A DNA stretch of 64,000 nt, taken from the NCBI GenBank assembly GCA_007118495.1, contig SKRM01000011.1, positions 1 to 64,000 of the forward strand, given 5' to 3'. This DNA comes from Bacteroidales bacterium. Lineage in GTDB: Bacteria > Bacteroidota > Bacteroidia > Bacteroidales > UBA7960. The notes under the pieces were generated by a model. It did no database searches, was not told where the DNA came from, and was given only the letters and a program-made list of their open reading frames with translations. How positions within the stretch are numbered: the stretch's first letter is position 1; each line of letters begins with the position of its first letter. The position numbers were made by a program, and so were the translations under genes. This document shows, piece after piece, positions 56,869 through 64,000 of the stretch.

Positions 56869-59274
56869 TTATTTTATGAAGATTCTGGAGTATACGGGCA
56901 TTCCCTTATTGGTCAGCCCTTCAATAACGACCATAATCTCCTCTGCACCACCTTCAACCGGAATATGTAAGCTATTTATTTTATCAGTTTCAAGGTCAAG
57001 TTCGGGTGTCCAGAAAATGGTGCGAGCCATACGTGTTTGTTCGTATATTTCAGATTCTATCCTTGAAAGATAAAATTCACGCGGTTCATGGTAGCCACCA
57101 AGTGAAAATTCAAAAGTACGACGACTGGTCTCATCGCCTTTTTTTGTAAAGGCAAGGAGTACTCCATTACCTCCTCTGCTTCCGAAAATGGCAGAACTGC
57201 TTCCCCTGAGCACTTCCAACCTCTCAAGGTCAGAAGGTTGCACCGCCATAAAGGTAGATTTATGCACCATGATTCCGTCGACTACGTACAAGGGTTCGTT
57301 ATCCATCAGAAAACTGCTTTGCCCCCTGAAAGTGAGGTTCCCGCCTTCAATGGTAAGCCCTAAGACTCTGCCCATTAATAACTCAATCATGTGGTTATAA
57401 TGGCCCTGAATATCATGTGCATAAATAACCTGATCAGGCCGCCCGAAATATGGGTCAGCAAGTTGAGGTTTTGATCGCTGATGTGCTCTGAGCCATGTAA
57501 ATGGGGGTCTTTTTCGCTGCCAGTTTTCACCTCTTTCAGTCAAAGACATGATCCTGGTGTTATGGTTAGGGACATAAGGTACTTCAGGATAACTGGCAGG
57601 AGCCAGATCAATCCATAAATTTCTTCCGTTGGTTTGATCAGGGGTGCTTAACCTGACCCTGAAAGATCCGTCATAATCAAGACCGGTAAATACAAAATGC
57701 CCCTCTTTGTCAGTTTTGGTTGTGTAACGGTTTCTGGTATCCTCGCCCACTATCATTTCAACCCCGACGCCTTCAGCCGCTTCAGCAGAAGAAAGCGCCC
57801 TGACGCTTCCTCTGACGCTTAGTCCCCGGGCGAAACCATAACGTATATCCGGCGTTTGGCCTGCAAGTAAATGTTCCCACGAAAACCGTCTCCATCCATG
57901 GGTCATCATCAGCAGGTCTGCGGCCTTTTTCACATCTTTATCACCAGATTGTATATAATAAGCCGGATTGGAGATGGTAGCGGCAATATCAGCTGTAAGC
58001 AAAAAGTATGAAGCTATATCCGATTGCGTATAATCTTCAGCATATTCAGCTGACAGAATGGCCATGGAGAACGAACCTTCAGATTTCACCCCAGACCTGG
58101 TATCAAAAAACAAATCAAGGCTCAGTATTGTTGTGTCCTGCTCATGACTAATGTACGGGTCAATGCTCACCCGGCCAATGTCATCGTGATTAATAAAAAC
58201 CAGGCGCTCAGCAGCGGGCTCGCCATGGCCATCGAACAGGGTAATATGGGTAACACCCGTTGGGAGCAATTCATCTGAAATAGAGAAACTAAGCTGGTCT
58301 GCCGGCTCAGTGATCTGCTTCATGTAAAGCGGGCTACCTCCTGAATGAGCAAGAATAAACGCATCATGCGACATATTGTAGCGGGCAGGATCGAAATTCT
58401 TATACACCAATACATCCAGGCCTTCACTGGTTTGGCTGACAGCCATGGCATATCCATGCGACTTTGGCATGGGCAAAGGATAGGTTTGGTATCCCCCCTG
58501 TTCAAAATTAACTTCAGCCTGGTATGTATATCCATGTTCCGGAGTCATGGAAAAAGAGCCCATTCCGTCATAAAATGTTGAAAAGCTGGCAATTTCTCTT
58601 CCTGTTTGATCGGTGATCCGGCCATTGACGTCAACTCCCCGACCCAGCCCATCTGCAGCTTTGAATGCTACCCTCGAAGGTAACCCATACACCCAGTTTC
58701 CACCCTCCGGAAAAATGGCAAACTGCATCGATGATGTCAACTGTTCAAGATCACGGTTAAACCTCCTGTTACTTCTCTGGGCACTTCTGGTAATATAATT
58801 GGCCTGCTCCGGATTATGAATGTAAATATGCCTTGAAAAGAAAAAATCATCAGAAAAATTGTGCATCCAATTTGTAAATGCCCTGAGTACATAGTTTCCA
58901 TCCGGCAGGGAGTCAGGAAAGTTTAATTGACCGTGTGCGAGTCCATCATGCAGCCTAAGGAGCTGACTCCTGATATGTTTTCCTTCTGAGTCGAGCAACT
59001 GAACATACAAATTACTGCTCAGGGTATCGGGTTTGTGCCTGAAAGCATCGACAATATAGGCCTTGAACCACAAAGTTTCATGGACATGGTATGTATCTTT
59101 GTCGGTGTGAAGAAAGACTTTTTGCCGGGGATAAGCCAGATAAGACTGCTCATAAGCACTGATTACTTCTGCATACGAAGGCACTGGCTGGGAAAACCCA
59201 TAGCCTCCCGTTGAGAAATTCAACACAAGAATAAGCAATAGTGTCAGTATGTCTGGGTTGGCAATTTTCTTCAT
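56869..59274 (-). CDS. Macroglobulin-like and TonB plug protein, paralogue 3
   Basis: An 801-residue exported protein and first of the tandem set on the minus strand. Signal peptide (MKKIANPDILTLLLILVLNF). MG2-like part: KVFLHTDKDTYHVHETLWFK, DSLPDGNYVLRAFTNWMHNF; then FAIFPEGGNWVYGLPSRVAF, FYDGMGSFSMTPEHGYTYQA, MMTHGWRRFSWEHL. The plug is the best kept of the three (YVVDGIMVHKSTFMAVQPSD, LERLEVLRGSSSAIFGSRGG, NGVLLAFTKKGDE), with a short end domain (GGYHEPREFYLSRIESEIYE) and no barrel. It is divergent from the isoaspartyl methyltransferase gene. Confidence 0.8.
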   Translation of the reverse strand: MKKIANPDILTLLLILVLNFSTGGYGFSQPVPSYAEVISAYEQSYLAYPRQKVFLHTDKDTYHVHETLWFKAYIVDAFRHKPDTLSSNLYVQLLDSEGKHIRSQLLRLHDGLAHGQLNFPDSLPDGNYVLRAFTNWMHNFSDDFFFSRHIYIHNPEQANYITRSAQRSNRRFNRDLEQLTSSMQFAIFPEGGNWVYGLPSRVAFKAADGLGRGVDVNGRITDQTGREIASFSTFYDGMGSFSMTPEHGYTYQAEVNFEQGGYQTYPLPMPKSHGYAMAVSQTSEGLDVLVYKNFDPARYNMSHDAFILAHSGGSPLYMKQITEPADQLSFSISDELLPTGVTHITLFDGHGEPAAERLVFINHDDIGRVSIDPYISHEQDTTILSLDLFFDTRSGVKSEGSFSMAILSAEYAEDYTQSDIASYFLLTADIAATISNPAYYIQSGDKDVKKAADLLMMTHGWRRFSWEHLLAGQTPDIRYGFARGLSVRGSVRALSSAEAAEGVGVEMIVGEDTRNRYTTKTDKEGHFVFTGLDYDGSFRVRLSTPDQTNGRNLWIDLAPASYPEVPYVPNHNTRIMSLTERGENWQRKRPPFTWLRAHQRSKPQLADPYFGRPDQVIYAHDIQGHYNHMIELLMGRVLGLTIEGGNLTFRGQSSFLMDNEPLYVVDGIMVHKSTFMAVQPSDLERLEVLRGSSSAIFGSRGGNGVLLAFTKKGDETSRRTFEFSLGGYHEPREFYLSRIESEIYEQTRMARTIFWTPELDLETDKINSLHIPVEGGAEEIMVVIEGLTNKGMPVYSRIFIK

Positions 59275-59379
59275 GACACTTGGAATATTATTTCAATCCT
59301 CCTGCCATAAAATTACAAAACAAGTGGCAAAACACAATGATTTTTAACGGTTTTTGGCACTCAGACATGAACTGATCAT

Positions 59380-59410
59380 TTTGACTGTATGCCGAATTCT
59401 AGTATTTTTG
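59380..59410 (+). promoter_or_regulatory. Consensus Bacteroidetes promoter of the isoaspartyl methyltransferase operon
   Basis: TTTG (59380-59383), 19 bases, then TATTTTTG (59403-59410) match TTTG-N19-TAnnTTTG without mismatch. Transcription would start near 59417, about 50 bases before the first gene of a three-gene plus-strand unit. Confidence 0.75.
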
Positions 59411-59467
59411 TCTGAGTGCAACTCTTGATGAACAATCAAAACAAACTGTAAAATAAACCACCGCACC

Positions 59468-60172
59468 ATGATCTATAGACTGACATGCTTTGTGATGTTT
59501 TTATTACTGCTTGCGATAATGGGATATGAAGTCAGGGCGGATGATTTCAGAAGAGAACGAAACAATATGGTCAGAAACCAGATCCAGGGCAGGGGAATTC
59601 GTGACCAGGCCACCCTTCAGGCCATGAGATCGGTGCCGAGGCATTTGTATGTCCCTGCTGTACAAAGACGTTTCGCCTACCAGGACAGACCCCTTCCCAT
59701 TGGGTACGGGCAAACCATTTCTCAGCCATATATTGTTGCATACATGACTGAGATCATTCAGCCACACTCAAACCAAAAGGTTCTGGAGATCGGCACCGGT
59801 TCGGGTTACCAGGCTGCGGTTCTTGCAGAAATCATTGATCAGGTTTACACCATTGAGATCATCAGGCCACTCGGAGAGCAAGCCCGCATTAAGCTTGAGG
59901 CACAGTACAGCAATGCACATGTAATGATCGGTGACGGCTACCATGGATGGGAAGAACATGCACCTTTTGACGCCATTGTTGTGACTGCTGCAGCAGAATA
60001 TATCCCACCACCCCTGATTGAGCAACTTAAAGAGGGCGGGCGGATGATAATCCCTGTAGGGTCACCCTTTCAAATGCAGCAACTTATGTTGGTTGAAAAG
60101 AAAAAAGGTGGAGAAATTTCAACCAGAAGCCTGATGCCTGTGCGTTTCGTTCCTTTTGAAAGAGACAGGTAA
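59468..60172 (+). CDS. pcm: Exported protein-L-isoaspartate O-methyltransferase
   Basis: A PCMT-family enzyme (234 residues) that methylates isoaspartyl residues in aged proteins. Family signatures: RNQIQGRGIRDQATLQAMRS, LPIGYGQTISQPYIVAYMTE, the SAM loop VLEIGTGSGYQAAVLAE and GDGYHGWEEHAPFDAIVVTA. Unlike the cytosolic E. coli enzyme it begins with a signal peptide (MIYRLTCFVMFLLLLAIMGY, then EVRADDF), so it is probably periplasmic, although SAM is not known to be there. The symbol follows the family only. Next comes a large membrane protein six bases downstream. Confidence 0.9.
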   Translation: MIYRLTCFVMFLLLLAIMGYEVRADDFRRERNNMVRNQIQGRGIRDQATLQAMRSVPRHLYVPAVQRRFAYQDRPLPIGYGQTISQPYIVAYMTEIIQPHSNQKVLEIGTGSGYQAAVLAEIIDQVYTIEIIRPLGEQARIKLEAQYSNAHVMIGDGYHGWEEHAPFDAIVVTAAAEYIPPPLIEQLKEGGRMIIPVGSPFQMQQLMLVEKKKGGEISTRSLMPVRFVPFERDR

Positions 60173-60177
60173 AGTCT

Positions 60178-62616
60178 ATGGGAGCCAAGTTTAAAACACA
60201 TCACCCTCTTTTATTGAGCCTCGGGCTTCAGTCAGCATCTATTATTGCCTTTCAGCTGACGCTTATGCAATTGTTATCCATTGCGCAATGGCATCATTTT
60301 GCGTACATGATCATATCAGTGGCCATGTTGGGTTTTGGTGCCAGCGGAACCCTGCTGGCCCTGGCTCGCAAATGGCTAACGGCCAGAGCCGAATGGCTCA
60401 TCCCCTTGCTTATGACCATTAGTGGGATTTGGATGATGTTTGCCTTCCGTCTTGCCAGGACCGAGATTTTCCGATTTGACATTTATCTGCTATTTGTCGA
60501 CTACTCGCAATTTCCAATTCTTGCCATCAATTACATTATCTATTTTTTGCCATTTTTCACGGGGGCACTGGCCATAGGAATGCTCTTTATCATCCATACC
60601 AGAGATATCGGCAAATACTATTTTTCTAATCTTTTGGGATCAGGAATGGGCGGTTTGCTGGCCCTTTTCCTGTTCTTCATTTTGACGCCACAACAAATAC
60701 CGCCGCTTGCCGGGTTGTTGTCGGTGATGGCCGGTCTGTTGGGAATGGGAAAAAGGTTTAAGAAAATGCATATAGCATTGGGAATAGCAGCCTGCTGCAT
60801 GGCTATTTTTTTTATTGCCAGACCAGGAACCATCCCCGTAAGCCAGTACAAAGGTATTGCCAGAGCCCTGAATCTGCCTGATGCCGAGGTGGTTTACAGA
60901 CAACCTCATTCACACGGACTGATTGAAGTGGTGAGTTCTCCGGCACTTCGTTATGCCCCCGCTTTAAGCCTATCCTATACAGGCCAGGTTCCGGTAAAAA
61001 AACACATTTTTGTCAACGGTGATTATGCGGGTGTGGTTCCAAAATACAAATCCGGCCAGGAAGATCACATATTAAACTACAGTACACAGGCTTTACCATG
61101 GGTGTTGGGTAAACATGACAGGGTACTGATGTTAAACGCTGCAGAAGGAGCCACCCTGTCTCAGATTTTTACAAAAAACCCGCTTCATGTTGATGCAATC
61201 ATTCCCAATGCCGGAATTATTGACGCTTTAAGAGAAAAATTCAGCAGTGAAAGTGCAGATCTGATCGCACATGAAAATTTACACATCCACCATATCGAGG
61301 GAAGAAACTTTCTGGCTTCAACACATCTTGCGCCATTTGACCTGATCCTTCTTCCACTGCAAGATGCATTCGGAGGCACTTCTGGTGTTAATGCCCTGCA
61401 AGAAAACTATATGCTGACACAAGAGGCTTTCGGATCTATGTGGCAAAACCTGAGCAATGACGGAGTTATATCCATATCGTCATGGATAGATTATCCTCCG
61501 CGAACAAGCTTGAAAATCCTGGCCACACTGGTTGGCACAATGACTGAACATTCGCCCCACGACCCCTCAGACCACATAGTTGCTGTCAGATCATGGGGAA
61601 CCATCACATTTATGGTAAAGAAATCGCCCTTTACAAAGGGTGAAATGGCAAACATCAGAGAATTTTGCCAAACCATGTATTTTGATCCCCTGCTGATGCC
61701 CGATCTGGAAATTGGTGAAAGAGACCACTTCAACAAATTGGATGATGGCAGTTTCTTCAATTATATCGACAGGATCATGGCCTTTGATGAGGCTTTTATG
61801 GAAGAGTACACCTTTATGATCTATCCTGCAATTGATGACAAGCCCTATTTTTCACAATTTTTAAAACCAGGAACCTTTCGCGAATTATCAAGAACTTTCG
61901 GAGCAGATCAGTTTCCATTTCTGGAGTTAGGCTACCTTATTGTACTGGTAACCCTTTTGCAGAGTGCTCTTCTGGCATTTGTGTTTATTATCATGCCGCT
62001 ATTGCGGTTGAAGAAAAAAAGCCGGGAAGGGAAAATGGCCACTGTGCTATATTTTGGTGCATTGGGTATCGGATATATGTTTGTTGAGATTATCCTGATT
62101 CAACGCTTTGTTTTATATTTTGGCCAGGCGGTATACGCCATTTCTGCTGTCATCAGCACCATGCTTATTTTTAGCGGGGCCGGCAGTCTTGTATCCGGAA
62201 GACTCAGACCCACATTGAACAACATGACAATAAACGGCCTGATAGTTGCCGGCATGCTGAGCCTGTACGTCGCCTTTTTAACCTCATGGCTTCAATATAC
62301 AATTGCAGCACCCCTGGGTGTTAAAATCCTCATAAGCCTGCTAATCATCGGCATTCCTTCGTTTTTCAAAGGCATGATGTTCCCCCTTGGTATTCGCCAT
62401 CTGGCCGGGTACGATATCAGGCAGGTGCCCTGGGCCTGGGGCATTAATGGCTCCTTCTCGGTTGTCAGCACATCTCTGGCCATGCTTATAGCTGTTGAAG
62501 CAGGTTTTCGGATGGTTTTGTCAGTGGCTGTCATTTGCTATGTGCTGGCAAGTATGGTATGGGTGCTGCACAAACTGGTCATAATGAAAAGAAACAACAG
62601 GGAGAACATTTTATGA
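60178..62616 (+). CDS. Polytopic membrane protein with a spermidine-synthase-like domain
   Basis: An 812-residue protein: six or seven membrane helices in the first 225 residues (LLLSLGLQSASIIAFQLTLM and on), a soluble part (about 240-570) resembling the SAM-binding fold of spermidine synthases (RVLMLNAAEGATLSQIF; FDLILLPLQDAFGGTSGV), and seven more helices to the end. Fused forms like this are widespread and uncharacterised. The canonical polyamine-binding signature is not evident, so actual spermidine synthesis is doubtful. It overlaps the following gene as ATGA and lies six bases after the exported methyltransferase gene. Confidence 0.8.
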   Translation: MGAKFKTHHPLLLSLGLQSASIIAFQLTLMQLLSIAQWHHFAYMIISVAMLGFGASGTLLALARKWLTARAEWLIPLLMTISGIWMMFAFRLARTEIFRFDIYLLFVDYSQFPILAINYIIYFLPFFTGALAIGMLFIIHTRDIGKYYFSNLLGSGMGGLLALFLFFILTPQQIPPLAGLLSVMAGLLGMGKRFKKMHIALGIAACCMAIFFIARPGTIPVSQYKGIARALNLPDAEVVYRQPHSHGLIEVVSSPALRYAPALSLSYTGQVPVKKHIFVNGDYAGVVPKYKSGQEDHILNYSTQALPWVLGKHDRVLMLNAAEGATLSQIFTKNPLHVDAIIPNAGIIDALREKFSSESADLIAHENLHIHHIEGRNFLASTHLAPFDLILLPLQDAFGGTSGVNALQENYMLTQEAFGSMWQNLSNDGVISISSWIDYPPRTSLKILATLVGTMTEHSPHDPSDHIVAVRSWGTITFMVKKSPFTKGEMANIREFCQTMYFDPLLMPDLEIGERDHFNKLDDGSFFNYIDRIMAFDEAFMEEYTFMIYPAIDDKPYFSQFLKPGTFRELSRTFGADQFPFLELGYLIVLVTLLQSALLAFVFIIMPLLRLKKKSREGKMATVLYFGALGIGYMFVEIILIQRFVLYFGQAVYAISAVISTMLIFSGAGSLVSGRLRPTLNNMTINGLIVAGMLSLYVAFLTSWLQYTIAAPLGVKILISLLIIGIPSFFKGMMFPLGIRHLAGYDIRQVPWAWGINGSFSVVSTSLAMLIAVEAGFRMVLSVAVICYVLASMVWVLHKLVIMKRNNRENIL

Positions 62617-63437
62617 AAGAACCCATAACAAGCCTTCAGAACAATCTGGTAAAATACATCCTCAGGCTGCAACAAAAGGTCAGAGAGAGGAAAGATTCAG
62701 GCCTGTTTGTCACCGAGGGGCGGAGAGAAATTTCCTTGGCTCTGTCAGCCAATATCAAAATCAAACATCTGTTGATCTGTAACGACATATACACTGAAGA
62801 CGAAGTCTACCCCATCAATACAGAGAGCATAGAGCCTGAAAAAATAATTCATGTAAGCAGGAGTGTATACAACAAAATGGCATACAGAGAAAATAATGAA
62901 GGGGTAATCTTGTTGGGAGAACAGCGTGAACATGCATTGAATAATATCGTCACCCAAAGCAATCCCCTGGTAATTATTCTTGAAGGCGTTGAAAAACCAG
63001 GTAACCTGGGAGCCGTGTTGCGCACAGCCGACGCTGTAGCTGCTGATGCTGTTATTCTGGTCGATCCGCGCACAGACTTTTATAGTCCAAATACGCTGCG
63101 GGCAAGCCTTGGTTGTGTTTTTACGGTACCCTCAGCCATTTGCACGGGTGACGAAGTTATTGAATGGCTTAAGGCTGAAGCAGTCTGGAGACAAGAAGAT
63201 GCAGTTATCCTGGCGGCATCTTTAGGGGCTGACACATCCATATATGAAACCAGTCTTACCGGGCCGGTGGCTCTTGTATTCGGTGCTGAAGACAAGGGAT
63301 TGTCAGGGCAATGGATAAAGGCTCCCTGCAAGCCTGTACTCATTCCAATGTCGGGGAAAATTGACTCACTTAACCTGTCTGCTTCAGTGGCCATCGTGGC
63401 CTTTGAAACAGTCAGGCAAAGAAAACATAGCCCCTAA
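62613..63437 (+). CDS. TrmH/SpoU family RNA 2'-O-methyltransferase
   Basis: A 274-residue SPOUT-class methyltransferase of the RlmB/TrmH group, methylating ribose in rRNA or tRNA. The three SpoU motifs are clear: EGVEKPGNLGAVLRTADA, ALVFGAEDKGLSGQW and IPMSGKIDSLNLSASVAIVA. The N-terminus (SLQNNLVKYILRLQQKVRER, GLFVTEGRREI) is the L30-like substrate domain. The Met at 62613 overlaps the preceding stop (ATGA) and is preferred over 62535. The RNA target cannot be told. It converges with the proline dehydrogenase gene, overlapping by four bases. Confidence 0.93.
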   Translation: MKEPITSLQNNLVKYILRLQQKVRERKDSGLFVTEGRREISLALSANIKIKHLLICNDIYTEDEVYPINTESIEPEKIIHVSRSVYNKMAYRENNEGVILLGEQREHALNNIVTQSNPLVIILEGVEKPGNLGAVLRTADAVAADAVILVDPRTDFYSPNTLRASLGCVFTVPSAICTGDEVIEWLKAEAVWRQEDAVILAASLGADTSIYETSLTGPVALVFGAEDKGLSGQWIKAPCKPVLIPMSGKIDSLNLSASVAIVAFETVRQRKHSP

Positions 63438-64000
63438 GCTTTCCGTCTGGCTATTTCCTTTTTGATCAGATATAACTCACGTGAAGTCTGACCGGCCACA
63501 GAAGTATTTTCTTCAGCTCGACGAATCAGGTAAGGCACCACCGTTTTAACGGGGCCATAGGGAACATATTTGCACACATTGTAACCGGCCGCTGCCAGGT
63601 TGTACGAAATATGGTCACTCATCCCCAGTAACTGGGCAAATGAAATATGGGGGTGCCCTGGATCAACAGACTGGCCCGAAATATGTGCAGCGGCCTTTGC
63701 GCAGCTGTCTTCATTGTGTGTTCCAATACAAACCGCTGTAGTGTAAACATGTGTCAGGCAATAAGCCGTTGCCTGATCAAAGGCCTGATCGGTGGCATCT
63801 TTGTCAGGATAAACAGGAGATGGATAGCCCATATTCTTTGCCCTTTCCCTCTCTTTTTCCATGTAGGCACCACGAACAAGCTTGAAAGCTGCGAAAACCT
63901 TTTGCTCCTCAGCCTTCCTTATGAAGGCCTTAAGGTATTCAAGCCTGTCATGCCTGTACATTTGCAGGGTGTTGAACACCATGGGTTTTTCCTTGTTGAA
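63434..64000 (-). CDS. Proline dehydrogenase, C-terminal part (cut by the window edge)
   Basis: The 3' part of a FAD-dependent proline dehydrogenase, which oxidises proline to pyrroline-5-carboxylate. The frame continues past position 64000, so the N-terminus is missing; 188 codons are visible. Signatures: FNTLQMYRHDRLEYL, FKLVRGAYMEKERERA, IGTHNEDSC, and the C-terminal YVPYGPVKTVVPYLIRRAEE with the paired arginines that bind the proline carboxylate. It is the stand-alone type rather than PutA, since the gene ends shortly after this motif. Confidence 0.95.
   Translation of the reverse strand, partial: FNKEKPMVFNTLQMYRHDRLEYLKAFIRKAEEQKVFAAFKLVRGAYMEKERERAKNMGYPSPVYPDKDATDQAFDQATAYCLTHVYTTAVCIGTHNEDSCAKAAAHISGQSVDPGHPHISFAQLLGMSDHISYNLAAAGYNVCKYVPYGPVKTVVPYLIRRAEENTSVAGQTSRELYLIKKEIARRKA

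Overview
The window is a gene-dense chromosomal segment of a Bacteroidota (Bacteroidetes) bacterium, most likely of the Bacteroidales/Marinilabiliales kind. The signs are: type IX secretion sorting domains (one gliding-motility type B, two type A); a zinc-free L31; the fused GlmU-like protein next to rpmE; the serC/serA/DUF1015 cluster; the DUF6452/DUF6048 pair; a Bacteroides-type cobalamin riboswitch; and promoters of the form TTTG-N19-TAnnTTTG with few Shine-Dalgarno sequences. I see no tRNA, rRNA, CRISPR array, insertion sequence or prophage. All identifications come from reading motifs and family resemblance; no search was run.

Layout. 1-17600 is almost all minus strand: MoxR ATPase, three SurA/PpiC-type periplasmic folding factors, guaB, two exported proteins, an active/inactive M16 peptidase pair, an OstA/LptA-like outer-membrane protein, and two sodium symporters (AGCS and NSS). 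17700-32700 is plus strand: a helix-hairpin-helix protein, a lipoprotein-tagged superoxide dismutase, ornithine aminotransferase, a PspC protein, a compact methyltransferase / 35-residue Cys peptide / radical SAM-SPASM cassette, a riboswitch-controlled cobalamin-uptake operon with T9SS surface proteins, the DUF6452/DUF6048 pair, a universal stress protein and ligA. 32684-41641 holds a LolD-like ATPase, an exported-type endonuclease/phosphatase, a coupled DUF1338 (HglS-like) and YdiJ-like dehydrogenase pair, a TPR protein and rpsA with a 30-bp tandem repeat in its tail. 41833-49635 is housekeeping on the minus strand: lon, glmU-like, rpmE, DUF1015, serA, serC. 49738-59274 has an exported protein, a LuxC-type acyl-CoA reductase and three tandem paralogues that join macroglobulin-like repeats to a TonB plug without a barrel. 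59468-64000 ends with an exported isoaspartyl methyltransferase, a membrane spermidine-synthase-like protein, a SpoU methyltransferase and the 3' part of proline dehydrogenase.

Best candidates for something undescribed: (1) 21005-23155, where one clean promoter precedes an ArsM-like methyltransferase, a short Lys-rich/Cys-containing peptide gene (21740-21847, too short for usual gene calling) and a radical SAM/SPASM protein, which looks like a ribosomally made, post-translationally modified peptide system; (2) the translationally coupled DUF1338 and YdiJ-like pair, which would convert 2-oxoadipate to D-2-hydroxyglutarate and then to 2-oxoglutarate; (3) the triple macroglobulin-plug array; (4) the superoxide dismutase gene with an in-frame, strong internal start that would yield both a lipoprotein and a cytosolic form.
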